Assembly (NCBI GenBank): GCA_035248685.1
Contig: DATFHF010000061.1
Location: forward strand, 62,001-126,000
Direction of reading: 5' to 3'
From: Jatrophihabitans_A sp035248685
GTDB taxonomy: Bacteria; Actinomycetota; Actinomycetes; Mycobacteriales; Jatrophihabitantaceae
DNA length: 64,000 bases
Both the position numbers and the translations under genes were made by a program. The notes below the pieces were generated by a model. That model saw only the letters and a program-made list of their open reading frames with translations, had not been told where the DNA came from and made no database searches. Of the stretch, positions 41,404-50,597 are shown one piece after another. How positions within the stretch are numbered: the stretch's first letter is position 1; each line of letters starts with the position of its first letter.

Positions 41404-44400
41404 CGACCTGCTGCTCGAACTGCACCGCCGGGGGGTACAGCTGCGGCTGGACGGCGAACGGCTGGACGTCCTCGCCCCGACCGGTGTGCTCACCGACGAG
41501 CTGCGCGAACAGCTTCGCTCGCAACGCGACCACCTCGTCGGAATGCTGCGGACCACGGCAGTGGCGGAGCGGCCGGCCACGATCGTTACCGAACCGGCCG
41601 ATCGGCACGAGCCGTTCCCGCTGACCGACATCCAGCACGCGTACTGGGTCGGCCGCTCGCCGACCGTTGAGCTCGGCGGGGTCGCGACCCATTTCTACGT
41701 CGAGCTGGAACGCGACGGCGCGGACGTGCGCCGGCTGGCGGACAGCCTGCGCCAGGTCATCGACCGGCACGACATGCTGCGCGCCGTCCTGCGACCGGAC
41801 GGCACCCAGCACGTCCTCGCCGAGGTGCCCGAGTACGAAATCGCGGTTGCCGACCTGACCGGCCTGCCGGCTGACGAGCAGGACCGGCGGATCGCGGCGA
41901 CCCGGGCCGACATGAGCAGCCAGCTGCTCGACCCGTACCGCTGGCCGCTGTTCGACATCCGGGCCAGCGTGCTGCCCGGCGACCGGCTGCGCATGCATGT
42001 CAGCCTGGACTTGTTGATCGCCGACGCGTACAGCATGTACCTGCTCTTCCGCGACTGGCGGCAGTTCTGCGAGGACCCGGACTGGGCCTCGGAACCGCTG
42101 GAGTTGTCGTTCCGCGACTGTGTGCTGGCTGACCGCCGCCGGCGCGACGGCTCCGCCTACCAGCGGGCCCGGGACTACTGGCAGGCGCGGCTGGCCGACC
42201 TGCCGCCGGCGCCGGCGCTACCGCTTGCCATCGCACCGGCGCAGGTCGACCGCCCGGTGTTCGTCCGCCGGCGGATGAGCCTGCCGCCGGCCGAGTGGGG
42301 CGCGCTGAAGGACGAGGCGCGCCGGCGCGGCCTGACGCCGTCCTGCGTACTGGCCGCGGCCTTCGCCGAGATCCTGCGGACCTGGGCGAACCAGGACCGG
42401 TTCACCCTCAACCTGTCGCTGTTCAACCGGCCGGCCGCCCACCCGCAGATCGCCGAGCTGATCGGCGACTTCACCTCGCTGACCCTGCTGGAGGTCGACG
42501 CCACCCCGGATGTGCCGTTCGGCGAGCGGGCCCAGCGGCTGCAACGGCAGCTGATGCGCGACCTCGCGCACATGTCATACAGCGGCGTGCAGGTACAGCG
42601 GGACCGGGTCAGGCTGAACGGCGGCGGCCTCAACCGCGGCCTGGGTGGCGGCATGCCGGTCGTCTTCACCAGCGCGCTCGCCGCCGGGCCGACCGAGGAC
42701 GCGACCGACGGGCGCAGCCTATTCGGCGGCACCGGCTACTTCGGCACGTTCGTGTACGGCATCAGCCAGACGCCACAGGTGTGGCTCGACCACCAGGTGG
42801 CCGAAGAGCAGGGCGCGCTGTTCGTGAACTGGGACGCCGTCGAGGCACTCTTTCCGGCCGGGCTGCTGGATGACATGTTCGCCGCCTACTGCGACGTGCT
42901 GGACCGCCTCGGGCACGACCCGCGGGCGTGGGAGCAGCAGCAGCCGCTGGCCCGGCTCCCCGAGCGGCAGCGGGCCGCGCTGGCCGCCGCCAACGACACC
43001 GACGCGCCGTACCCGGCGGCCACTTTGCCCGAGCTGGTCGCGACCCAGATCCGGACCCGGCCGGACGATGTGGCCGTCATCGCCGGCGAGCGCCGGGTGA
43101 CCTACCGGGAACTGGCCGACGACGCGTACCGGCTGGCCGGGCGGCTGGGCGAGCTCGGCGTCGGATCCGGCGAGCTGGTTGCGGTCATCCTGCCCCGGGG
43201 TCCGGAACAGGCCGGCGCCGTGCTGGGCATCACCGCCGCGGGTGCGGCGTACCTGCCGATCGACCCGGCCTGGCCGGCGGCGCGCCGCCGCCAGCTCCTC
43301 GACATCGGCAGGGTCCGGGTGGTCGTTAGCACCGCCGGCGTCGGCGACTGCTCGGGCCGCACGGTGGTGACGTTCAGCGATGCCGAGGTGCGGGCCGCCG
43401 CGCCCGTCCCACCGGAGTCGGGGCCGGCACCGGCCGACCTCGCATACGTCATCTTCACCTCGGGCTCGACCGGCGAACCGAAGGGCGTGATGATCGATCA
43501 CCGCGCAGCGGCCAACACGATCCAGGACCTGAACGACCGGTTCGGGGTGCGTCCCGGCGACGCGGTGCTGGCGTTGTCCGCGCTGACGTTCGACCTGTCG
43601 GTATACGACCTGTTCGGCCTGCTGGCCGCCGGCGCCACCGTCGTGCTGCCGAACGAGGGCGGCGAGCACGACCCGGACCACTGGACCGACCTCATCGTCC
43701 GGCACCGGATTACGATCTGGAACTCGGTGCCGGCTCTCATGCAGGCGTGGCTGGACCGGCCGTGGCCCGGCGGCCGCGCGCCGCTGCGGCTGGTCATGCT
43801 CAGCGGCGACTGGATCCCGGTGACGCTGCCGGACGCGGTGCGCGCCCGCTGCCCGGACGCGGACGTGGTCGGGCTCGGTGGCGCCACCGAGGCGTCGATC
43901 TGGTCGGTGTTCCACCGGATCGGGAAGGTACCGGCGGAATGGGTGCGCATCCCGTACGGCCGGCCGCTGGCCAACCAGACCATGCACGTCGTGGACGCCC
44001 GGCTCGCCGACTGCCCGGACTGGACGGTCGGTGAGATCTGCATCGGCGGGGACGGCCTTGCCCGCGGCTACTGGGGCGACCCGGACCGCTCGGCCGAGCG
44101 GTTCGTGTGCCGCCCCGGAACCGGGGTGCGGCTCTACCGAACCGGCGACCAGGGCCGGCGCCGCCCCGGTGGCGATATCGACATCCTCGGCCGCACCGAC
44201 GGCCAGGTGAAGATCAACGGCTACCGGATAGAACTGGGCGAGATCGCCTCGACCCTGCTGCGGTTGCCGGGGGTACGCGACGCCGCGGTCGCGGTCGACA
44301 CCAACCCGACGACGCGGCGCCGGCAGCTGGTCGCCTACGTCGTCCCCGACCAGGGCGGTCAGCTGGCCTGGCCACCGATCGTCGCCGCGGCGGCCGAGCG

Positions 44401-45931
44401 GCGGGAGCAGCACGCGGCGGCCGACGCCGCGGGTCTGGCCGGGTACGGACGGATGCTGCGTGCCATCAACGAGATCGCAGTCCCGGTGATCGCCGGCGCC
44501 CTTGCCGGCATCGGCGAGTTCACGGTTACGGGGCGGCAGCGCGCGAGCGCGGACGGGATCGCCCGCCGGATCGGGCTGCGGCCCCGGCCGGCCAGGCTGC
44601 TCGTCGAATGGCTGGCTCTGCTGGACCGGGAGGGGCTGCTCGTCGCGGACTCCGAACCCGGCGTATACCGCTGTCCTACGCCGCTGTCAGCCGACGAGCT
44701 GGCCGAGCGGGTCGACCGGGCGCTCGCCGAGCTGCCGGGCGAGGGGGCACTGGGGCTGTTCGCCGGCTTCTTCGCCAACTGCGCCCGGCACCAGGTCGAC
44801 CTGCTGCTCGGCCGGGCCAACGTGCTGGAATTCCTCGTTCCGGACGGCACCTTCGCGGTCGCCGATGCACTGTACGGCGACAACCCGATGGCCCGGCTCC
44901 AGAACGCCGTCGTGGCCGAGGTCGCGCGGGCAGTGGTGCGGGCCCGGCCGACCGACCGGCGGCTGTCCGTGCTGGAGGTCGGGGCCGGCTGCGGCGCCAC
45001 CTCCGCGGCGGTGCTGCCCGAGCTGCCGCCCGACCGGACGGAATACCGGTTCACCGACGTCTCGACCTACTTCACCCGCCGAGCCCGGTCCCGGCTCGCG
45101 GCCTACCCGTTCGTCTCGGACGCGCTGTTCGACATCGACCGGCCGCCGGCCGAGCAGGGCGTGCCCGACGGCTCGGTCGACCTGGTTATCGCCGCCAACG
45201 TCCTGCACAACGCGGCCGACCTGAACCAGACCCTGCGTGGGCTGCACGACGCGCTCGCGCCGGGCGGTGTCCTGGTCGCCGTCGAGAACACCGTCAACGA
45301 AGCGTTCCACCTGGTGACCGTCGGCCACTACCAGGACCTCGGCACCTACCGGGACGGCCGGTCGCTGCCGCTGCTCGACGCCGCGAGGTGGCAGGAGAGA
45401 TTCCGGGTGGCTGGATTCACGGCGGCCGCGGCGGTCCCCGACGGGAGCGTCGACGCGCTCGGCCAGCACGTGCTGGTCGCCGGCCGCGAGGTCGCCGACG
45501 AGGCGCAGGTAGCGGCCGGCGGCGTCGACCCGGCCGGCCTGCGGGCCGCGCTCGCCGAGCTGCTGCCGGCCTACCTGGTGCCCGGCCAGTTCCGGCTGCT
45601 CGACCGCATCCCGCTGAGCGGCAACGGCAAGGTCGACCTCAGCGCGGTGTCCGCCGCGGCGCCGGACGAGCCGGTGGAACGGGTCGAGCCGCGCACCGAC
45701 CTGGAGCGGCAGCTGCTCGAGGCCTGGCGCGAGGCGCTGGCCCAAACGGACGTGGGGACCGCGGACAATTTCTTCGAACTCGGCGGCGACTCGCTACACG
45801 CGTTGCAGATCATCAGCCGGTTGCGGGACAACCTGGGCTTGAACCTGACGTCCGACGAGGGCCTGCAGATCCTCTTCGACGGCCCCACCGTGGCCGAGAT
45901 GGCGGTGGCGCTGCGGCCCTGGACGGGGTGA
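41396..45931 (+). CDS. NRPS, TubC docking-Cy-A(Cys, with embedded methyltransferase)-T
   Basis: 1511-residue synthetase. TubC docking domain 1-55. Canonical cyclization motif D205-LLIA-D210-AYS213. Adenylation domain from ~520, code by eye D-L-Y-N-M-S-L-I-W-K, the cysteine code also seen in pyochelin-type modules. Between A8 (near 945) and A10 (GNGKVD near 1410) about 400 residues are inserted, containing a SAM-binding motif (LEVGAGCGATS near 1190) as in the embedded methyltransferase/epimerase domains of pyochelin and yersiniabactin enzymes. Carrier Ser1466 in GGDSLHA. Expected: thiazoline formation plus C- or N-methylation or epimerization. It carries no thioesterase, so it passes its chain on. 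Confidence 0.92.
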   Translation: MTDDLLLELHRRGVQLRLDGERLDVLAPTGVLTDELREQLRSQRDHLVGMLRTTAVAERPATIVTEPADRHEPFPLTDIQHAYWVGRSPTVELGGVATHFYVELERDGADVRRLADSLRQVIDRHDMLRAVLRPDGTQHVLAEVPEYEIAVADLTGLPADEQDRRIAATRADMSSQLLDPYRWPLFDIRASVLPGDRLRMHVSLDLLIADAYSMYLLFRDWRQFCEDPDWASEPLELSFRDCVLADRRRRDGSAYQRARDYWQARLADLPPAPALPLAIAPAQVDRPVFVRRRMSLPPAEWGALKDEARRRGLTPSCVLAAAFAEILRTWANQDRFTLNLSLFNRPAAHPQIAELIGDFTSLTLLEVDATPDVPFGERAQRLQRQLMRDLAHMSYSGVQVQRDRVRLNGGGLNRGLGGGMPVVFTSALAAGPTEDATDGRSLFGGTGYFGTFVYGISQTPQVWLDHQVAEEQGALFVNWDAVEALFPAGLLDDMFAAYCDVLDRLGHDPRAWEQQQPLARLPERQRAALAAANDTDAPYPAATLPELVATQIRTRPDDVAVIAGERRVTYRELADDAYRLAGRLGELGVGSGELVAVILPRGPEQAGAVLGITAAGAAYLPIDPAWPAARRRQLLDIGRVRVVVSTAGVGDCSGRTVVTFSDAEVRAAAPVPPESGPAPADLAYVIFTSGSTGEPKGVMIDHRAAANTIQDLNDRFGVRPGDAVLALSALTFDLSVYDLFGLLAAGATVVLPNEGGEHDPDHWTDLIVRHRITIWNSVPALMQAWLDRPWPGGRAPLRLVMLSGDWIPVTLPDAVRARCPDADVVGLGGATEASIWSVFHRIGKVPAEWVRIPYGRPLANQTMHVVDARLADCPDWTVGEICIGGDGLARGYWGDPDRSAERFVCRPGTGVRLYRTGDQGRRRPGGDIDILGRTDGQVKINGYRIELGEIASTLLRLPGVRDAAVAVDTNPTTRRRQLVAYVVPDQGGQLAWPPIVAAAAERREQHAAADAAGLAGYGRMLRAINEIAVPVIAGALAGIGEFTVTGRQRASADGIARRIGLRPRPARLLVEWLALLDREGLLVADSEPGVYRCPTPLSADELAERVDRALAELPGEGALGLFAGFFANCARHQVDLLLGRANVLEFLVPDGTFAVADALYGDNPMARLQNAVVAEVARAVVRARPTDRRLSVLEVGAGCGATSAAVLPELPPDRTEYRFTDVSTYFTRRARSRLAAYPFVSDALFDIDRPPAEQGVPDGSVDLVIAANVLHNAADLNQTLRGLHDALAPGGVLVAVENTVNEAFHLVTVGHYQDLGTYRDGRSLPLLDAARWQERFRVAGFTAAAAVPDGSVDALGQHVLVAGREVADEAQVAAGGVDPAGLRAALAELLPAYLVPGQFRLLDRIPLSGNGKVDLSAVSAAAPDEPVERVEPRTDLERQLLEAWREALAQTDVGTADNFFELGGDSLHALQIISRLRDNLGLNLTSDEGLQILFDGPTVAEMAVALRPWTG

Positions 45932-45942
45932 GTTACCGCGGT

Positions 45943-47688
45943 CTAGCGGCCGGTGCCCTCGGCGAGCACCGGCAGGTCCAGCCAGCCCTTCGGCCGGTCG
46001 GGCGTGCCGCCGGCCAGCGACACCCACCGGTACCGGGCCGGAGCCCGCCGGCCCTCGGTCCCGCCGATCGAGGCCATGAACCGGCGGTGCAGGTCCACGA
46101 ACGACGGCTCGGTGTCACCGCCGAGGCAGCCGACGAGCAGGCCGTCGTCCCCGAGCGCCAGCTCGGCCGGGGCCGGCTCGGCCACCGCCCGCCAGGCCGC
46201 CGCGGAGGCCGGCAGGTCCACCCACCCGTCGGCGAGCGCGACCCAGGTCTCCGGCCGCGGCGCGGTGGCGATCCCGCACGCCACAGCCAGGTCGGCGCCG
46301 GCGACGTCACCGTCCCGGGCGGCGGCGACCAGCAGCCGTTCGGCGCCGAGGAATATGTCGCGGACCGCGGCCCGGGAGATGTACGCGGTGTCGGCGAACA
46401 GCAACAGCGGCAGGTCCTCGTGCTGCTCCGCACTCAGCAGCAGCCGGATTTCCTTGCAGGTGCGGCCCTGGATGGCGTGTTCCCAGCCGTGCCACTGCTC
46501 GATCGGCGGCAGCCCGCTGCCGTCGGCGACCAGGTCGGACAGATCGTCGACCGGGTCGGCCTGGCCGACCGTCTGCCGGGCGGTCAGCACGTCGTTGAAG
46601 AAGATGGTCAGGTCCAGCGGTACGCCCCGGTCCCGTTCGACCTCTTCGCGTACTCGGGCGATCGCGTCCGGATCGCAGTACGCGTTCCGGTTGGCAAGGC
46701 GCATCACGGTTTCGGTGTTACGGGTGATGTCGCCGAACGAGCCCAGGGTCAGGTCGACCAGCACCAGGCCCTCGCTGACCAGCGTGCCGACCATGTTCTT
46801 ACGGGCGCGGTCGGTCCGGTTGGCCGACAGGATCTGCGCCGCCACCGCCCGGTGACCGGTGTAAGCAGTCAGCGCGGTGGCCACCGCGGTCAGGACGACG
46901 GCGGCGTCGCTTACCCGCCAGCGCCGGCGTAGTACCGGTACCGCCCGGGCCACCGCCGCCGACCGCATCGGCGCCATGATGTGCCGTTTGCCCTCAGGTT
47001 CCGGCGGCGGGAAGTCGAACAGCGACGGCGGGCTGCGCCGCAGGCCCGCACGCCAGAACTCACCGGCCTGTTCGGAGACCGCGGCGCCGTCCGGCGACTG
47101 CTCGAACAGCGACTCCTCGATCGACTGGTAGCGGTCGGCCAGGTCAGCCGCGGGGTCGGCCGCCAGGGCGGCCATCTCGTCCAGCACGAACTTCATGCTC
47201 TGGGTGTCGAAGACGAGCCGGTTCTGGGAGACGACGACGTACGCCGCGATGTCGTCGACGGCCACGATGCTCACCCGCAGCGGCCACTCGCGACCGGTCC
47301 AGACCCGGTCGGCTTGCCGCTCGGCGATCGCTTCTCCTACCGAGTGGGCCGAGGACTCGTCCGCGACGTAGACGTCGATCGTCAGCTCGCCGGTGGCGTC
47401 GACCACTTGGCCGATCAACTCCCCACCCTCGTGCACCAGCCGGGTCCGCAGCGCGTCGTGCCGGCTGACCACCCGCCGCACCGCGTCGACGAGGTCGTCG
47501 ACGCGACATCCGCCGGCTCCGAGCGACTCCAGCGAGTAGCTCCCGGCGTGCGCGAAGCGCACCTCAGCACCGCCCATCCCATGCCAGCCCCAGATGCAGC
47601 GTTGGCCCCAGGCCGGGGGCAGCTCGGCGCCGGGGCCCGAGCTGGTGACGGTCAGCGTCTGAGACGGGGCAAGGACGGCAGAGTCCAC
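45943..47688 (-). CDS. Stand-alone condensation-domain-like protein, catalytic motif degenerate
   Basis: 581-residue protein starting at GTG (GGGAG 7 bp upstream). Residues ~30-430 resemble an NRPS condensation domain: RRVVSRHDALRTRLV near the N-terminus and a second-half pattern VSEGLVLVDLTLG. At the active site it reads SQNRLVFDTQS, so both His residues of HHxxxDG are gone while the Asp remains. The last ~150 residues are extra and unassigned. No adenylation or carrier domain. It might still bridge carriers, hand over the aryl starter, or act in P450 recruitment like X domains. It diverges from the VOC gene across a 204-bp gap with an 8-bp GC hairpin (47755-47783). Confidence 0.65.
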   Translation of the reverse strand: MDSAVLAPSQTLTVTSSGPGAELPPAWGQRCIWGWHGMGGAEVRFAHAGSYSLESLGAGGCRVDDLVDAVRRVVSRHDALRTRLVHEGGELIGQVVDATGELTIDVYVADESSAHSVGEAIAERQADRVWTGREWPLRVSIVAVDDIAAYVVVSQNRLVFDTQSMKFVLDEMAALAADPAADLADRYQSIEESLFEQSPDGAAVSEQAGEFWRAGLRRSPPSLFDFPPPEPEGKRHIMAPMRSAAVARAVPVLRRRWRVSDAAVVLTAVATALTAYTGHRAVAAQILSANRTDRARKNMVGTLVSEGLVLVDLTLGSFGDITRNTETVMRLANRNAYCDPDAIARVREEVERDRGVPLDLTIFFNDVLTARQTVGQADPVDDLSDLVADGSGLPPIEQWHGWEHAIQGRTCKEIRLLLSAEQHEDLPLLLFADTAYISRAAVRDIFLGAERLLVAAARDGDVAGADLAVACGIATAPRPETWVALADGWVDLPASAAAWRAVAEPAPAELALGDDGLLVGCLGGDTEPSFVDLHRRFMASIGGTEGRRAPARYRWVSLAGGTPDRPKGWLDLPVLAEGTGR

Positions 47689-47892
47689 GTCGCAACTCCC
47701 TGAGCAGAATCCGCGTAGGAAAGGATCGGTGTCACGTGCCTAGCTAGCCGTTCCGCGCGGGCGATCCGACTGCCGGCCCGCGCCGGGTCTGATGTTTACG
47801 CTCGGCTCCGGCGACAGTAAATTATTGGCCACTAGATGCGAAAGTCATGATAAACGTAATAGGCGCGAGTTCATGGGATAGGAGAGAATAGC

Positions 47893-48306
47893 GTGCTGTC
47901 TAACCGTTCGATGCCGGATGTGAGCGTTGTGCCAGTCCTGGTCTACGACGATGTGACCGAGGCCAGGGAATGGCTGTGCCGGGTATTCGGCTTCACCGAG
48001 CGGTGGCACGTCGAAGATCACCGGGCGCAGCTGTCATTCGGCAGCGGGGCGGTAGTCGTGCGCGACAATTCCGGAGACGAGGGTCCGCCGGCCCGGTGCT
48101 CGATGATGGTCCGGGTCGAGGACGTCGACGCCCACTGCGAGCGCGCGCGTTCGCTCGGTGCGACGATCGCCGACCCGCCGACCGACCACCAGTACGGCGA
48201 GCGCCAGTACTCGGTGGAGGACCCGGGCGGTCATCGCTGGATGTTCAGTCAGACGCTGGCCGACGTCGCCCCGGAGGAATGGGGCGCGGTCTCAAATGTG
48301 CTCTGA
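47893..48306 (+). CDS. VOC-family (glyoxalase/bleomycin-resistance-like) protein
   Basis: 137-residue single VOC protein starting at GTG with AGGAG upstream. The beta-alpha-beta-beta-beta pattern is clear: PVLVYDDVTEAREWLCRVFGF, then VEDPGGHRWMFSQ at the C-terminal metal-ligand strand. Such proteins bind or modify small molecules through a metal or confer resistance by sequestration. Its position in region B suggests self-resistance or a tailoring step; neither can be read from sequence. Confidence 0.85.
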   Translation: MLSNRSMPDVSVVPVLVYDDVTEAREWLCRVFGFTERWHVEDHRAQLSFGSGAVVVRDNSGDEGPPARCSMMVRVEDVDAHCERARSLGATIADPPTDHQYGERQYSVEDPGGHRWMFSQTLADVAPEEWGAVSNVL

Positions 48307-48439
48307 ACAAACCATGACCTTTCGGTCTGCCAATTGATCGTCTACCAATAGCTCGGTGTGCAACTGCGGCACGTCCGCGTTTGGTCATTAGCGACATTCG
48401 TCAACGAAATTTGTCATCACACGAGGCTGGGAGCGCCGG

Positions 48440-49456
48440 ATGCGCGATGATGCCGGGTCGACCGTTATCGAAATGGGTGATCTGAACACGCCCTGGTGTA
48501 TCAGAGTGGCCGTCACGCTCGGCCTGGCCGAGCACATCTCGTCGGGGGTGCACGAACTCTCCCGGCTGGCCGAGCTCACCGAATGCGACACCGAAGGCCT
48601 GCGCCGGGTGATCCGGCGGCTGGAGAAGGACGGCTTGTTCGTCGAGCCGGCGCCTGATGAGTTCGAGCTGACGGAGCTCGGCCGGGGCCTGCTCGACGAA
48701 CGCGTCCGAGTTCGGATGAGCCTCAACGGCATCGGGGACCGGTACGCGCGGGTCTGGAACGGGCTGCTGCGGTCAGTGCAGTCCGGCTCGTCCTCCTACC
48801 ACCACACGTTCGGCTTGCCGTTCTGGCGAGACCTCGACCGAAACTCGGAGCTGGCCGACAGCTACGAGCAGCTGATGGGCCCGGTCGGGCACGGGGTGCC
48901 GGACATGAAGTTCGAGATCTCCGGTGGCTGGGACGAGATCAAGAACGTGATGCTGCTCGGCGGTGAAACCGGAGCGAAACTCACCAAGCTGCTGCAATTG
49001 CACCCGCACCTGCACGGCACGCTGCTGGACCTGCCCCGAGCCATCGAGCGGTCCAAGCAGATCGTCGCCGGCAGCGGCGTCGCCGACCGCTTCAGCACGG
49101 TCGCGCAGAGCTATTTCGACCCGCTGCCGGACGGGTTCGACCTGTACCTGATGTACGGCACGCTGCGGGCCTGGCCCGACGCCCTGTGCGTGCGGCTGCT
49201 GACCCGGTGCGCGGACGCCGCCCGGCGTGATCAGGGTCGCGTCGTCGTGGTCGACGGTCCGACCCCGAAACAGGCGCCGGCCGCTCGCGGCGACCAGTAC
49301 GGCAGCCTGCTCGAGCTGATGATCGGCGGCAAAGGGGCGAGAACCCGCACCCTGGAGGAGATCCGCGCGCTGACCGACAAGGCCGGGCTCGTCGTTTCGC
49401 GCGTCGGCGAGGCTATCGACATGGCGCTGGTCGTCGAGTGTCGCGTGGCTGACTGA
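48440..49456 (+). CDS. SAM-dependent O-methyltransferase (acetylserotonin/DmpM-like family)
   Basis: 338-residue methyltransferase with an N-terminal winged-helix dimerization domain (ELSRLAELTECDTEGLRRVIRRLEKDG) and a C-terminal Rossmann domain. Motif I is VMLLGGETGAKLTKLL, less Gly-rich than usual (DxGGGxG expected), and LLDLPRAIERSKQI is the family-typical motif II. The active-site region DLYLMYGTLRAWPD stands where most members have a catalytic His (KxxLHxW-like), here not obvious. It may methylate a phenolic hydroxyl of an aryl unit. The motif drift raises the possibility of an altered function. Confidence 0.8.
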   Translation: MRDDAGSTVIEMGDLNTPWCIRVAVTLGLAEHISSGVHELSRLAELTECDTEGLRRVIRRLEKDGLFVEPAPDEFELTELGRGLLDERVRVRMSLNGIGDRYARVWNGLLRSVQSGSSSYHHTFGLPFWRDLDRNSELADSYEQLMGPVGHGVPDMKFEISGGWDEIKNVMLLGGETGAKLTKLLQLHPHLHGTLLDLPRAIERSKQIVAGSGVADRFSTVAQSYFDPLPDGFDLYLMYGTLRAWPDALCVRLLTRCADAARRDQGRVVVVDGPTPKQAPAARGDQYGSLLELMIGGKGARTRTLEEIRALTDKAGLVVSRVGEAIDMALVVECRVAD

Positions 49457-49476
49457 CTGACCTGCCTCGCGCGGCC

Positions 49477-50562
49477 ATGAGCAGCCTGTCCCGCATCGTC
49501 ACGCCGGCCGGCTACCCGGCCTGGCACGTCACCGACTATCCCTCGGTGAAGACGCTGCTGGCCGACAAGCGACTCGGCAAAACGCATCCGAAGCCATCGG
49601 TCGCGCCCTGGTACACCCGATCCGGCATGGCCGGTGGGCCCCGGGGTTCGGGCGGCAACGAGCACGAGCTGCACGGGCACCGGCGCCGGCTGATGAACCG
49701 GGCGTTCCCGAGGGCGCAGCAGGCGGCGTTGGCGCCGTGGATCACGGAGGTGGCGGGCGAGCTGGCCGCGGCGTTCGCCCGGCTGCCGCCACCGGTCAAC
49801 GTGCACACCTCGTATTCGGCTCCGCTCGCCCGGATCGTGCTGGCCCGGCTGCTCGGCATTCCGGCCCAGGACGTCGACGCGTTCTACGGCGAGCCGGACC
49901 GGGACTCGATCGCCGGTCTGGCCCGGCGGGTCGGCTACGTCCGGCGCCTGCTGGCGTCCGGGAACTGCGAGGAGTCGGGAGCCGTGGCCCGGCTACTGGG
50001 GGCCGAGGAATTCTCGGTCCAGCAGGACGGCGCCTGGGCGGCGAGGCTGCTGTCGGGGATGTTCATCTTCGGCTGCGAGGCGCCGGCGGCCGCGCTCGAC
50101 TGGACGATGTCGATGTTGCTGCTCCAGCCCGGGCACGGTGACCTCGTCCGGTCCGACCGGCAGGTGCTTTCGAGTGCGGTCGAGGAGGCGCTGCGGCTGT
50201 TCAACCCGCCGGCCGCAACCGATGACGGCCTGATCCGTTACGCCAGCGACGGCCTGTGCGTTGCCGGCGAGACCGTGGACGTCGGGGAAATGGTCCTGCT
50301 GGACATCGCCGCCGCGAATCGCGACCCGTGCGTCTTCGCCGAACCGGAGCGATTCGACGTGGCGCTGCACTCCCACGAGCACCTGTCCTTCGGTCACGGG
50401 CCGTACATGTGCAATTTCGCCGAGCTCGCCCGGGCCGAGATCATGGCCGGCATCTGGTGCCTGCTGCGCGAGATCCCGCAGCTGCGGCTGGCGACGCAGG
50501 CCCGCAGCATGCCTGGCGGTTCTCGGGCGCAGGCCTTCCTGGCGCCGGTAGTCGAATGGTGA
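49477..50562 (+). CDS. Cytochrome P450, short and with altered I-helix
   Basis: 361-residue P450, shorter than the usual ~400. The heme loop is FGHGPYMCNFAELARAE with Cys312 as the iron ligand; the ExxR pair is EEALR. The I-helix oxygen-activation motif (A/G)Gx(D/E)T reads FGCEAPA, with no Thr after the acidic residue. It begins directly at SRIVTPAGYPAWHVTDYPSVKTLL, so the usual N-terminal strand is reduced. Substitution of the Thr occurs in P450s with unusual oxidation chemistry or substrate-assisted activation. Followed 35 bp later by a second P450. Confidence 0.87.
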   Translation: MSSLSRIVTPAGYPAWHVTDYPSVKTLLADKRLGKTHPKPSVAPWYTRSGMAGGPRGSGGNEHELHGHRRRLMNRAFPRAQQAALAPWITEVAGELAAAFARLPPPVNVHTSYSAPLARIVLARLLGIPAQDVDAFYGEPDRDSIAGLARRVGYVRRLLASGNCEESGAVARLLGAEEFSVQQDGAWAARLLSGMFIFGCEAPAAALDWTMSMLLLQPGHGDLVRSDRQVLSSAVEEALRLFNPPAATDDGLIRYASDGLCVAGETVDVGEMVLLDIAAANRDPCVFAEPERFDVALHSHEHLSFGHGPYMCNFAELARAEIMAGIWCLLREIPQLRLATQARSMPGGSRAQAFLAPVVEW

Positions 50563-50597
50563 GAACACCGGCCCGGTCTTTTCAGATGAGGAGCGAC

